Source: Candidatus Gastranaerophilales bacterium (GTDB lineage: Bacteria > Bacillota > Clostridia > Lachnospirales > Lachnospiraceae). Taken from it: a stretch of 64,000 nt of DNA. The stretch covers positions 1-64,000 of the forward strand of contig JAMPHU010000005.1 in NCBI GenBank assembly GCA_023663225.1, in the 5' to 3' direction. The translations under genes and the position numbers were made by a program. This document shows positions 1 to 8,259 of this stretch, piece after piece (position 1 is the first letter of the stretch; each line of letters begins with the position of its first letter). The notes beneath the pieces are model-generated. The model worked only from the letters and a program-made list of their open reading frames with translations, was not told the DNA's origin and did not search any database.

Positions 1-17
1 TGATAACAAAAAATCCC

Positions 18-170
18 ATGCAACTGAAAGCATTTATAAAGAAGAAAGCGGCAGAAAAGAATATTTCGGCACAGCTTGTCATGCAGAATTATATGCTGGA
101 GCGGTTACTGGAGAGAATATCCCTGTCTCCGTATAAGGATAACTTTATCTTAAAGGGTGGTTTCCTATGA
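18..170 (+). pseudogene. AbiEii/AbiGii nucleotidyltransferase toxin, N-terminal fragment
   Basis: A 50-codon frame beginning MQLKAFIKKKAAEKNIS and ending in FILKGGFL resembles the start of type IV toxin AbiEii nucleotidyltransferases, in which a K-G-G motif leads into the catalytic region. Here a TGA follows GGFL directly, so the nucleotidyltransferase core is missing. A TGATAA stop pair at positions 1-6 may end the preceding gene, possibly the AbiEi antitoxin, but that lies outside the window. The sequence up to 295 shows no continuation of the toxin. Family assignment rests on a short stretch and is moderate. Confidence 0.5.
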
Positions 171-295
171 ATCTGATTTCTATGCAATACATTTTGGATC
201 TCATAAGGTAAACAGGGAGGATAGATAAATGTCTATAAAGCAAATAGGAAGTATCGTTGCGGCGTGTATTGTAAGTGCAGATGGTTTCTGAATTG
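171..295. other. Decayed region after the AbiEii fragment
   Basis: This stretch has one well-placed ribosome-binding site (GGGAGG near 215) ahead of ATG 229, but the frame encodes only 20 residues (MSIKQIGSIVAACIVSADGF) before TGA at 289-291. It looks like the signal-peptide start of a lost lipoprotein rather than a working small gene. Nothing else is recognisable. Confidence 0.3.
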
Positions 296-2557
296 TCAAT
301 ATCTCTCATCAAGGTATAATTGCACTCTGCTCTGGATAATAGCGCACACGTCCTCTATGTTTTTCTGATCGTGCAAATACGCTCCGGTCTCTTCATTGAT
401 GATGTTTTGTATCTGTACATTATATCGAAATCTAATGCTTACGCTGTCAACCAGCTTTCTGACCGTTTCCACGTCCTCAGGTTCACATTTATAGATATAA
501 ATGTCTATGACGTTTCCCTCATGGTAACTCTCTTTAACGCATTTACTTACCACACCATCTTCGGTGAAGGTTGTCTCAATCATTGATTCGGCCAACATCT
601 GTTCAAACTGCTCTTTCAGCAAAGGGAAACCGGTATGATCATATCCGTTTTGTATGAGATATTTTACAAATTCCCATGCCTCTTCCTGATGTGCACAGTT
701 GGAATTAATTGCAATTTCTCCTCCTGCAAAAAATGCTGCGGAACCGCTGCCGCTCTCCGTCGGACATCCGATAAACTGGATATTCTCGCCATATAATTCC
801 GATTCGATCCGGTAATTTTCCACGGAATTGATCAGACCGAGGGTTAGCAGAATGTCTTTGTTTTGAATACAATTATAAAGGCTCTCATAATATTTTCCCT
901 GATATTCTTTGGCGAAGCGCAAAGTCTGCTGAAACTCTTTTCCGGTAAAATCACAGGTTCCATCGTCCCAGTTGATGAAGTTATCCATATTAAATGTGCA
1001 CAATGTGGTAAGGGCGTCTTCATCAGCGGAAAAACCGTAAATGCTGTTAATGTCTCCGCCATTATCCTGAAGCATTTGTACCATTTCCTCCACATCGATT
1101 CCTCTTCGCCCGTCTATCATACTGCCCGCTCCCCACATGGTATAGATTCGGAACGCAGGCGCGATCGTGTACAGATGACCTTCCATTTCATATATCTTTA
1201 AAATGCTGGATATAAGGTTTTCCGCAGTTAACTCGTCGTCTTGCTGCATGAATGTATACAGGTCGGTAAATGCGCCGACATTTGCCAGACTTTCATAACC
1301 CAGGCCGGAAACGTCGATCAAATCGGGAGCTTTTCCCTGAATAATGTCCAACGTCAATTTCTCATATCCTTTGTCGTAATCGTAATCGTTTACATAAATA
1401 ATCGGTTCAATAGTTACTTCATCTTGATAACGGTTAAACGATGCGACGACCTCCATCATTTCCGGATGAAGCGTTATAACGCCTAATGTGAGCAGCGTTT
1501 TTTCGCTTTCTTCCTGCTTGATGGAAGTATATTCCGACGGTTGAGATCCTTTGTAATTGTCTATAATTTCAATTGCGCTATTCCGCATCCCCAGATAGAT
1601 GATGTCTTCCTCCCGTATGCCGGCGCTCGCAAGATCCAGAATTTTTTCATCCTGTGAGTCGGAGGTATGATAGAGATGCAGGGAACCCTCTCTGATATAT
1701 AAAAGTCCGTTTTGCGTATATGCCAACATGCGGCTGGTTTCCAAATTGTAGAACGTATTTTCGTCTGTTTCCAAACGACTTGATTCATGGGGAGATTCAT
1801 CTGTGGTGCGGACTTCCTGTATATAATATCCGTCCTCGTCTCTTGCCAAAAGCAAGGGAATACCGTCCTCATCAAAAATGAGGCTGATCAATTTATTGTT
1901 GTTGGAATCGGGAATCTGTTCATAAACGATAGTCTTCATCTGAGCGTCTTTTACATAAATCCTGTCCAGCCTCGTGTAAACGTCTTCTTCACCGTTTTCA
2001 TATACTTCGGCGCAAGGGACGCTCATATCATACCATAAATAATAAAAACCATTGCTGTCCACATAAAAGTTCTTTAGTGACGGCCACAATCCCACATCCT
2101 CTATCTCAACATCCTCTATTGTGCTGATAATGCCATCCTGGCTTATTTTCCATAAGGCATCGCTGTCTCCCATACTGCCAAAAAGGTATATTTCTCCGGA
2201 AGCACTCACGGAAATGTTTTTTAATTCAGTGGCCTCCGCAATGGCAAAGGATCCTGTCTGTTCCATGCTATCTATTGCAAATACCGAGACGGTCACGCCT
2301 TTTTCTTCATAAGCGCAGGCGTAGATATTGCTGCCAGCTACCGTGGCCATTTCGTATTGTTCCGGCATTGGCATATGGGATGCGTTCCAATGGATTGGTT
2401 CATCGGCGTCATTTTCAGTATTATGCGTTGTGGCCTGCTGTATGTCGGAAGTCTGTGAAGTATCGGAAGGGTGATTTTGAACGTCCTTTCCGCATCCTGC
2501 CATGGACAGGAAAAGGAAAAACAGGATAATGGATAGTACAATTTTTCTTGTTTTCAT
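296..2557 (-). CDS. Lipoprotein with N-terminal propeller-like half and C-terminal ABC solute-binding domain
   Basis: The protein of about 753 residues starts with a signal peptide and lipobox (LSMAGC), so it should be anchored on the outer face of the membrane. Residues about 40-350 have repeated short beta-strand segments (for example DSNGFYYLWYD) like a beta-propeller or DUF5050 region. Residues about 355-650 resemble an extracellular solute-binding protein: a start like LLTLGVITLHPEMMEVV, GKAPDLIDVSG, then FFAGGEIAINSNCAHQEEAWEFVKYL. No permease or ATPase gene is adjacent, so it may be an orphan sensor or binding protein rather than a transport subunit. A TTG three bases upstream (2560) is an alternative start; the ATG at 2557 follows GAGAGG. 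Ligand unknown. Confidence 0.7.
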   Translation of the reverse strand: MKTRKIVLSIILFFLFLSMAGCGKDVQNHPSDTSQTSDIQQATTHNTENDADEPIHWNASHMPMPEQYEMATVAGSNIYACAYEEKGVTVSVFAIDSMEQTGSFAIAEATELKNISVSASGEIYLFGSMGDSDALWKISQDGIISTIEDVEIEDVGLWPSLKNFYVDSNGFYYLWYDMSVPCAEVYENGEEDVYTRLDRIYVKDAQMKTIVYEQIPDSNNNKLISLIFDEDGIPLLLARDEDGYYIQEVRTTDESPHESSRLETDENTFYNLETSRMLAYTQNGLLYIREGSLHLYHTSDSQDEKILDLASAGIREEDIIYLGMRNSAIEIIDNYKGSQPSEYTSIKQEESEKTLLTLGVITLHPEMMEVVASFNRYQDEVTIEPIIYVNDYDYDKGYEKLTLDIIQGKAPDLIDVSGLGYESLANVGAFTDLYTFMQQDDELTAENLISSILKIYEMEGHLYTIAPAFRIYTMWGAGSMIDGRRGIDVEEMVQMLQDNGGDINSIYGFSADEDALTTLCTFNMDNFINWDDGTCDFTGKEFQQTLRFAKEYQGKYYESLYNCIQNKDILLTLGLINSVENYRIESELYGENIQFIGCPTESGSGSAAFFAGGEIAINSNCAHQEEAWEFVKYLIQNGYDHTGFPLLKEQFEQMLAESMIETTFTEDGVVSKCVKESYHEGNVIDIYIYKCEPEDVETVRKLVDSVSIRFRYNVQIQNIINEETGAYLHDQKNIEDVCAIIQSRVQLYLDERY

Positions 2558-2584
2558 CAATTTTTACCTCTCTATAACGCACAA

Positions 2585-2617
2585 AATGGTTTTCATCATA
2601 CTCTGATCAAAACCATT
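2585..2617 (-). terminator. Hairpin between nitroreductase and lipoprotein genes
   Basis: AATGGTTTT at 2585-2593 pairs with AAAACCATT at 2609-2617. It sits just downstream of the leftward nitroreductase gene and just upstream of the leftward lipoprotein gene. In the leftward direction the stem ends in a short T run, so it may be a weak intrinsic terminator. Confidence 0.4.
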
Positions 2618-2683
2618 GTAGAGAGTGTGTGTATCTAAAGTGTATCTTAATATATTTGTTCCGCCAGGTACAGGCGGATAAAT

Positions 2684-3271
2684 TCATCTATATTCTACAA
2701 CATCTTTTATATTTTTTCTTGGTCTTGGATTTGGATGTTCATTTGGATGTCCCAATAAAACAGCGCCGACTAATTGCCCTGATATTCCCATGTAATCAAC
2801 CAATTCATTATAAGCAAAGCATGTATTTGCAATCCATAAAGTTCCATATCCCAATTCTGTTGCGGTAAGTAACATATTTTGTATGGATGCTCCAATGGAT
2901 AAGGTATCACATATTTCTGTCACTCTAGCATCGGAATCTATATTTTGATATGGCGAGCTTCCGTTATGGTTTTCAACCATGATAAGAACAGGAGCTTCCC
3001 GCATGATTTCTAATGTGTGGAAAGCATCTGGCAAATTTGTCTGAGATTTTGGCAATAATTTTTTTCCGTTTTTTTCTCGCAATAATCCTTTCTCCATTTC
3101 GTTTAGCAAATGATCTTTTGAGTTTCCGGTAAATACAATATACTTCCAAGGTTGTCTGTTTTTAGCAGATGGTGCTAAAATACCAGCTTGAACAATTTTT
3201 GATAAATCTTCTCTGCTAACAGCTTTGTCTGTATATTTCCGAATACTCCTTCTTTCGGTTATTACATTCAT
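2684..3271 (-). CDS. Nitroreductase family protein
   Basis: This 195-residue protein has the NfsA/FRP-type nitroreductase layout: an N-terminal ERRSIRKYTDKAVSRED, then APSAKNRQPWKYIV, which forms the FMN-phosphate contact region in this fold, then a central glycine-rich ELGYGTLWIANTC segment, and a C-terminal GHPNEHPNPRPRK. Such enzymes bind FMN and reduce nitro groups, quinones or flavins with NAD(P)H in the cytoplasm. Length is normal for the family. The substrate cannot be read from the sequence. It is a single leftward gene between the lipoprotein and SdpI genes with no clear operon partner. Confidence 0.85.
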   Translation of the reverse strand: MNVITERRSIRKYTDKAVSREDLSKIVQAGILAPSAKNRQPWKYIVFTGNSKDHLLNEMEKGLLREKNGKKLLPKSQTNLPDAFHTLEIMREAPVLIMVENHNGSSPYQNIDSDARVTEICDTLSIGASIQNMLLTATELGYGTLWIANTCFAYNELVDYMGISGQLVGAVLLGHPNEHPNPRPRKNIKDVVEYR

Positions 3272-3355
3272 AAATTATATGCTCCCTAATTTTTGCAATT
3301 CATTCCAACTTACTTGTTATTATAGTGCTCCCTACACTGGGTTACAATGATATTT

Positions 3356-4057
3356 TCATCGCTGACTATATAAACAGGCAATACAATTTTTAAAGTAAAC
3401 TGTTCGTCCGAGTACCGATTTTGTAAGTATAAAAACATCAACTATTAGCAGAATGGCAATTACACCTAATGTTGATAAAAAACAATAAATGCCTTGAACA
3501 AAGAAGCATATCACAACGATAACAGCTCCTCCGATCATGTAGGAGATTCCGCCAAAATGCTGGCTTTTTTTCCATGTTGTCTCATTCTTCATGCTTCGTT
3601 TCGTTTTCAGTCCAGTAACCGCGTTCATTCGTAATTTTGGCATTATATTTCCTATGATAATCATAGCAATACCTAAAATTCCAAACAGTAATTGACTGAC
3701 ATCATATGTATGGAGCGATAGGTTCTCAATCTTATTAAAACTGGTGTATAAAGCATACCCTGTCATGGCATTAAAAATAAGAAGTGTAACAATACCTGCA
3801 ACAATACAGACATTCTCATTATTGCTTCCGCTTTCTTCATGTTTTGCAGCAACCTTTGCTATTCCCAGGAAAAAATAACCCAGCATCACTGTAACAATGG
3901 GAACAATGAGCATTTCATATTTGCTGCCCCAACGAGTTACTTGATTGTTTAAATCATAATGAGCAGGGATTTGTTCTGGTAAGAACTGCAAAGCAATTAA
4001 AACACTGATCAGTGGAAGAAACATAAGTGCATAAAACACAATTTTTTTCACTTTCAT
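3356..4057 (-). CDS. sdpI: SdpI/DUF1648 family membrane protein (immunity-type)
   Basis: The protein of about 233 residues has several hydrophobic segments. Its N-terminal DUF1648-like region (LQFLPEQIPAHYDLNNQVTRWGSK) is followed by an SdpI-type region with PKLRMNAVTGLKTKRSMKNETTW. In Bacillus subtilis SdpI gives immunity to the SdpC cannibalism toxin and also controls the SdpR repressor. The ATG at 4057 is chosen because GGAGG lies six to seven bases upstream and it overlaps the sdpR stop codon as TAATG; a longer frame from 4087 would overlap sdpR. The toxin gene sdpC is not nearby, so the natural toxin is unknown. Confidence 0.8.
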   Translation of the reverse strand: MKVKKIVFYALMFLPLISVLIALQFLPEQIPAHYDLNNQVTRWGSKYEMLIVPIVTVMLGYFFLGIAKVAAKHEESGSNNENVCIVAGIVTLLIFNAMTGYALYTSFNKIENLSLHTYDVSQLLFGILGIAMIIIGNIMPKLRMNAVTGLKTKRSMKNETTWKKSQHFGGISYMIGGAVIVVICFFVQGIYCFLSTLGVIAILLIVDVFILTKSVLGRTVYFKNCIACLYSQR

Positions 4058-4323
4058 TATTGACCTCCTCGTAAGTTGTTTATCCACATGACCGCTTCGT
4101 CAAGAATAGATAAGTTCAACTCATAATAAATAAAGTTCTTGTATTTTGTTTCATAGATTAGGTCTGCTTTTTTTAGCTTTGACAAATGATAAGATAATGC
4201 TTGCGGAGTCATATTTAGCGCGGTTGCTAAATCACCGGAATTTATTTTCCCCTCTTTTAACTTTAGCAAAATCTTTCTACGGGTTTCATCAGCCAAAGCT
4301 GCCAATACTTCACTGACTGCCAA
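4057..4323 (-). CDS. sdpR: SdpR-like ArsR-family autorepressor
   Basis: An 88-residue winged-helix repressor of the ArsR type: LAALADETRRKILLKL, then the recognition segment MTPQALSYHLSKLKKADLI. It overlaps sdpI by one base (TAATG), the order seen in B. subtilis sdpRI, where SdpR represses both genes and is sequestered at the membrane by toxin-bound SdpI. No cysteine metal site is visible in the recognition region. The start is TTG at 4323 behind a weak GGGCGAGA; no ATG is available in frame nearby. Confidence 0.8.
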   Translation of the reverse strand: MAVSEVLAALADETRRKILLKLKEGKINSGDLATALNMTPQALSYHLSKLKKADLIYETKYKNFIYYELNLSILDEAVMWINNLRGGQ

Positions 4324-4457
4324 TCATTCTCGCCCTTTCTATTTCAAATTTTCTTTAAATAGAATTGTAACAAGATTGGGTTTGCCTGTCAATACCTATT
4401 TCAAAATAATTTTAAATACTATCCGGATAGGTAAGGAAAAGAAATATTTGGAGGCGG

Positions 4458-5285
4458 TCAGGTATAAGATTGTAGAAAAAGGGCCGAAAGCTGCTCCCAA
4501 TAATTTAAAATCAGCATGACTGCGCCAAGAAGTGTCAAAATTGCGCCGGTCACCAGACCAACGGTGCGATTATTGACCTTATTGGCGAACTGAGCCGAAA
4601 CGATAGAAGCCGCGGTCGCTGTTATAATGCAGATCAGCAGCACATCCCAGCGTTCCAAAGCGATGGAAGGGTCTATCATAATATGACTGATCGATGCGAT
4701 TAACGCCGTAAAGGTCATAATAAATGTACTGGTGCCAACGGCAGGTTTCCTATCCATTCCCAAAAATGCGGTAAAAACCACAAGCATCATCATTCCTCCC
4801 CCTGAGCCGACAAAACCTGTGCCAAAGCCGATTGTCAGTCCGAAAAACAGAGAAATAGCGACGCCTTTCCAGTCGAGTCCCGTACCTTTTGCAATGGTTT
4901 CTTGGCGTTTCGTATCAGGTTTGATCAAAAAACGGATACCGATAAAAAAGGTCAGGAACAATGAAAAACTGCCAAGCACAACATTTCCGACCGACCATGC
5001 CGCAAAACTGCCCGCAATGCACATCCCGATAATGCAGGTGAGCATGATCCAGCCTCGTTTCAGGTCAATGTTTTTGTGGCGGATATATATGCCGGATGTA
5101 ACGGCGGAACCAAGGATATCGGAAGCCAAAGCGATCGCTGTAGCGTGATACGCGCCTGTTTCTCCGGCAAAAGACGGACAAAGTACAATCAGGATCGGCA
5201 CCATAACGGTAGCGGCAGAAAGGCCCGCAAGACCTGTGCCGATTCCGGCGCCTAAAGATGCAACGATATACCAAATATATTCCAT
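4458..5285 (-). CDS. TauE/SafE (DUF81) family membrane permease
   Basis: A 275-residue protein with about eight hydrophobic segments and two glycine-rich repeats typical of TauE/SafE permeases: GAGIGTGLAGLSAATVMVP in the N-terminal half and GFGTGFVGSGGGMMMLVV in the C-terminal half. Members export sulfite, sulfoacetate or related sulfur anions, but many are uncharacterised. A strong AAGGAGG precedes the ATG. The upstream leftward gene (5298-6287) is 12 bases away, so both are probably in one transcript. The substrate is not known. Confidence 0.85.
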   Translation of the reverse strand: MEYIWYIVASLGAGIGTGLAGLSAATVMVPILIVLCPSFAGETGAYHATAIALASDILGSAVTSGIYIRHKNIDLKRGWIMLTCIIGMCIAGSFAAWSVGNVVLGSFSLFLTFFIGIRFLIKPDTKRQETIAKGTGLDWKGVAISLFFGLTIGFGTGFVGSGGGMMMLVVFTAFLGMDRKPAVGTSTFIMTFTALIASISHIMIDPSIALERWDVLLICIITATAASIVSAQFANKVNNRTVGLVTGAILTLLGAVMLILNYWEQLSALFLQSYT

Positions 5286-5297
5286 GGGAGCGCCTCC

Positions 5298-6287
5298 TTA
5301 TGATATGGGAAAGTTGATTGCCATATTATCTTTTGGTTTTATTTGAAATACCATCCGCCATTGTACTTCTGGAACAGGCTCAAAATGAAGAGAGGAGCAG
5401 GCCGTCCTTTTGTCGGAAGCAGCACTTTTTCCGGCCATAAAGATGGCAGTAGGGCCGTCTTCTCTTTGAGTGTTTCTTATTCTGGGTTTGTCACCTTCTA
5501 CACAGTCACGGATGTCAAAAAGGTTGCGGTCTATTTCCGGTGTAATGCTATAAGAAAGGATCTGACTGTATTCCGGATAAATCATGTCTTTTGTCTCAAT
5601 CCCTGTGAAGCTGTGTCTGGTCTGTTCGCACTCATGTAGTGTTAAAGTGTATTCTTGTCCGGTTAGGGGATGGACTGCCGTTATCGTCTTGCCATTACAT
5701 GAAGCGTCAGTGGAAAAATGTCCTACAGTGGTGGAGATTAAGTTTGCTTGGAAAGCCAGCAATATGTTTTGAGGGGACAGAATCGGTTCATCGCGCCAGT
5801 CATAAGAAAGCCGGTTAAAATACCAGCAGCATGTCCTGTCGCAGTTATAAGCCTCCATCCATTCTTCCGCTGATTTGTCATTTTCAAACTCGTCTATACT
5901 GGTTGGATTGGTATTTCCCATCTGTATGATATTTTTCGGATACCATCTCACGCTGCTGTTCATGCGGCGTATCAGAGACGTTCCATCCAGACAAACATCC
6001 ACGGCAAATTCCCTGCTTCCGGGATTATCCGCATCGATCTGTTCAAATTCTTCCGGAGTTTTTAAGGACATCCGCCGCTCATAATTCCATTTTTTCAGGA
6101 ACGTCGTCATATCCGCTGTCGAAATTTTTGCACATACATCAAGGACAGCGCCCGCTTTGCCTGTATAGATAGCAGGGATAAAAATTTCTTGTTCTTCCCA
6201 AAGAAAAGACTGATTGACAGGGCAGACTGCCAATTTGGTTTCCGGCTTGCCCTTTTCCCACATATTTTTATTATAGTATACATCCAT
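5298..6287 (-). CDS. Hypothetical cytoplasmic protein, 329 aa
   Basis: I do not recognise this protein. It has no signal peptide or membrane segment and is rich in aromatic residues and paired cysteines (DRTCCWYF). The middle has YPKNIIQMGNTNPTSIDEFEN, and the C-terminal part reads SLHFEPVPEVQWRMVFQIKPKDN, which looks like a beta-rich fold. GGGAGG precedes the ATG at good spacing. It lies 12 bases ahead of the TauE-like permease gene in the same direction, so the two may act together, but no function can be claimed. Confidence 0.7.
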   Translation of the reverse strand: MDVYYNKNMWEKGKPETKLAVCPVNQSFLWEEQEIFIPAIYTGKAGAVLDVCAKISTADMTTFLKKWNYERRMSLKTPEEFEQIDADNPGSREFAVDVCLDGTSLIRRMNSSVRWYPKNIIQMGNTNPTSIDEFENDKSAEEWMEAYNCDRTCCWYFNRLSYDWRDEPILSPQNILLAFQANLISTTVGHFSTDASCNGKTITAVHPLTGQEYTLTLHECEQTRHSFTGIETKDMIYPEYSQILSYSITPEIDRNLFDIRDCVEGDKPRIRNTQREDGPTAIFMAGKSAASDKRTACSSLHFEPVPEVQWRMVFQIKPKDNMAINFPIS

Positions 6288-6403
6288 TTCAGGAGCCTCC
6301 CTGTCATCTGTTATTTTCTGCCTTAAATATGGTCATATTATACCATGGGTAGCAAAAGCTAACAAGAAAAAAGAAGATGGCACGTAACAGTCATGAGGTT
6401 CTC

Positions 6404-6457
6404 TTGACATACATTGCAGCGTGTGGTAAATTCAAAACATCGTTAGCAAGGACTAAT
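6404..6457 (+). promoter_or_regulatory. Promoter with GTTAG-N6-CTAAT operator ahead of the ICMT-like gene
   Basis: TTGACA at 6404-6409 and TAAATT at 6427-6432 are 17 bases apart, a standard sigma-A promoter. GTTAG at 6442-6446 and CTAAT at 6453-6457, six bases apart, form a dyad at the expected transcription start. The same dyad occurs twice at the ECF promoter near 8038 and 8082, so both may share one repressor encoded elsewhere. Confidence 0.6.
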
Positions 6458-6522
6458 CGCATTTTGAAGGAGGAACTTATTTTAGGCATACTTTAGAAAA
6501 CCAATAATTGCGGAGGTTGGAT

Positions 6523-7104
6523 ATGATATATCAGGTGATTGCTGTTTTGATTATGATTGTTTTTTATGGGGCGTATTTTATAAAACTTTTTCATCAGCGC
6601 AAACAGGGGATACAAACGGACTTACTTGGAAAGGGAAAGACAGGATTTATAAAATTTATTGAGGTCACTTTGAAAATTGTGACGTATGTAGTTCCTACTG
6701 TTGAAGTGGTCAGCATTTTTGCAAATAAATATCTTGATTTAATATGGCTGCGAGCGATCGGTGTCGTTTTCGGGGTATCAGGAGTTGGAGTATTTGTCGT
6801 ATCTGTAATTACAATGCGCGACAGTTGGCGCGCCGGTGTGCCAAAAGATGAAAAAACAGAATTGGTCACATCCGGTATTTATGCATACAGCCGCAATCCC
6901 GCATTTTTGGGATTCGATCTTATATATATCGGTGAGCTTTTGATGTTCTTTAACTGGTATTTGTTGGCGATTACCTTATTGGCGGTTATGATGTTACATT
7001 TACAAATCGTGAATGTGGAAGAGAATTTTTTGATTACAACTTTTGGGGATGAGTATTTAGCGTACAAAAAGAAAGTATGTAGATATATCGGGAGAAAGAT
7101 GTAA
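6523..7104 (+). CDS. Isoprenylcysteine carboxyl methyltransferase (ICMT) family membrane protein
   Basis: The protein of about 193 residues has four to five membrane segments and the C-terminal ICMT/PEMT-like block: SGIYAYSRNPAFLGFDLIYI, then VEENFLITTFGDEYLAYKKK with the conserved E-x-x-L...FG-x-x-Y pattern. Members are membrane-embedded SAM-dependent methyltransferases; in bacteria their substrates are mostly unknown lipids or isoprenoids. ATG 6523 is chosen because GGAGG at 6512-6516 is correctly spaced; a longer TTG frame from 6508 would place the RBS inside the gene. Its promoter shares an operator with the ECF operon downstream. Confidence 0.8.
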   Translation: MIYQVIAVLIMIVFYGAYFIKLFHQRKQGIQTDLLGKGKTGFIKFIEVTLKIVTYVVPTVEVVSIFANKYLDLIWLRAIGVVFGVSGVGVFVVSVITMRDSWRAGVPKDEKTELVTSGIYAYSRNPAFLGFDLIYIGELLMFFNWYLLAITLLAVMMLHLQIVNVEENFLITTFGDEYLAYKKKVCRYIGRKM

Positions 7105-7522
7105 ATGATTTCTTGTTTTATGCAGGTGTCGGGAGAGTGGACTGACGGTTTTTGTAGAACTTGCGGAAGACATTATTGGAGTTGTTCAGATTGTAGTGTA
7201 TCTCATATTCTAGGGGCGCTAGCTTGGATGGCAGTAGCATGTGCAAAATATGAGGGTGGCTCATATGTGCTCCCTAATGCCGAAGACTTGAAAATGTCTC
7301 AAACTGTCCAAAATCATATGAATGATGTTATTAAAAAAGGATCAAATGCAGGACAATTATCAAGACCGTATATCGATTTAGATGGGATGTATCTGGAATC
7401 TTTAGAGATTCAACAGGCACTTGGGAATTAGTAGTAGACACGAGTACAAATACTGTAGTTCATTTTAATTTTGTTGCAAAATCGTAGAAGGAAAAAGATG
7501 AAATTTGAAATAATTAAAGGAA
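7105..7522 (+). pseudogene. Frameshifted C-terminal remnant of a polymorphic toxin
   Basis: The frame 7105-7431 carries KMSQTVQNHMNDVIKKG followed by GQLSRPYID, a pattern I associate with the C-terminal toxin domains of RHS/WXG-type polymorphic toxins. It ends early, but a second frame near 7400-7486 continues FRDSTGTWELVVDTSTNT and ends VVHFNFVAKS, which matches the usual end of that toxin type (WEL...D..TN...HFNF). Joining the frames needs a small deletion near 7395. The N-terminal delivery region is absent. The product is presumably inactive. The immunity-type gene begins about 10 bases after the second-frame stop; the end given here slightly overlaps that gene. Confidence 0.5.
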
Positions 7523-7953
7523 GTAAGATTGAAAATACAGAGGAACAATATTTTGAAAATGAGAGGTCTTTTGATTGCAATCCATCCGCAAATGTGGATA
7601 TAAATTTAGCGATAGCATACTTGAATTTAGGGATAGATTCAGAAGATATGTGCGTCAAATGTCTTTGGGGATTTAGTCCTAGAGAAAGTTGGAAAGAAGT
7701 CACTTTATGTGTTCCATCTGCAATAGAAGGAGAATTGAGATTAATCGGAGAATATGAGGCTGGTTTGACTTGGAGAATTGATAAAAATAAAATGTGGGAA
7801 TCATATTTCGATAAAGAATCCGACTGGTATTGTATTGGAAATTCAATGTTAGACGATGAAGATACAGCGGTGAAAGTTATTAATAATATGATTGTGGTTG
7901 TAGATAATACAAGCAAATTAAAAGCGGTTTGGGTTCAACCTATATTTGTCTAG
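7498..7953 (+). CDS. Probable immunity protein for the decayed toxin
   Basis: This acidic protein of about 151 residues has no signal peptide or membrane segment. It includes SWKEVTLCVPSAIEGELRLIG and ends ADNTSKLKAVWVQPIFV-like. I cannot name a family. Its position directly after a polymorphic-toxin C-terminus, small size and low pI fit a cytoplasmic immunity protein. ATG 7498 follows AAGGAAAAAG; a longer frame from 7471 overlaps the toxin end without a ribosome site. If the toxin is dead, this may protect against toxins of neighbouring strains. Confidence 0.5.
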   Translation: MKFEIIKGSKIENTEEQYFENERSFDCNPSANVDINLAIAYLNLGIDSEDMCVKCLWGFSPRESWKEVTLCVPSAIEGELRLIGEYEAGLTWRIDKNKMWESYFDKESDWYCIGNSMLDDEDTAVKVINNMIVVVDNTSKLKAVWVQPIFV

Positions 7954-8001
7954 TAAGTGTAACAATTCAGATTGTGCTCAATTATGATAAGAATGTTTCT
8001 A

Positions 8002-8099
8002 TTGACAAGAGCCAAAGAGATGGAGTATACTAAAAACAGTTAGCGGCTACTAACTACCGTAGCCGCTCTCATTTGACATAAGGTTAGTTGACGCTAACT
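8002..8099 (+). promoter_or_regulatory. ECF operon promoter with two AGTTAG-N6-CTAACT operators
   Basis: TTGACA at 8002-8007 and TATACT at 8026-8031 are 18 bases apart. AGTTAG-N6-CTAACT lies at 8038-8055 over the expected transcription start, and GGTTAG-N6-CTAACT lies at 8082-8099; centres are 44 bases apart, about four helical turns. The first dyad overlaps a second hairpin, AGCGGCTAC (8042-8050) with GTAGCCGCT (8059-8067). The arrangement fits a dimeric repressor binding two sites. Confidence 0.6.
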
Positions 8100-8124
8100 A
8101 AATAGCGAATGAAAGGAAACGGAA

Positions 8125-8259
8125 ATGATCTGTGGTATGCCGTTTCGGTTTGGGTTTACCAACGGGTTGATGAGCGAGAGCATGATTCTCTGGTTTGGAA
8201 TGATGCTTGTGTGGGTAGTACGACACTTCAAGTCAAAAAAGAATAGGAGCAGACCATGA
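8125..8259 (+). CDS. Small membrane protein ORF coupled to the ECF S component
   Basis: A 44-codon frame (MICGMPFRFGFTNGLMSES, then a hydrophobic stretch ILWFGMMLVWVV and a basic tail HFKSKKNRSR) starts after GAAAGGAAACGGAA and ends with TGA overlapping the next ATG as ATGA at 8256-8259. The exact coupling, the single membrane segment and the positive C-terminus argue that it is translated. It is too short for a family call. It could be a transporter accessory peptide or a leader controlling translation of the S component. Confidence 0.5.
   Translation: MICGMPFRFGFTNGLMSESMILWFGMMLVWVVRHFKSKKNRSRP

Noticed and set aside
8038..8099. Vitamin or metal riboswitch in the ECF leader
   Set aside because: The leader is short, and its repeats are two DNA-dyad copies of one motif; no known riboswitch core (cobalamin, TPP, FMN, preQ1) was recognised.
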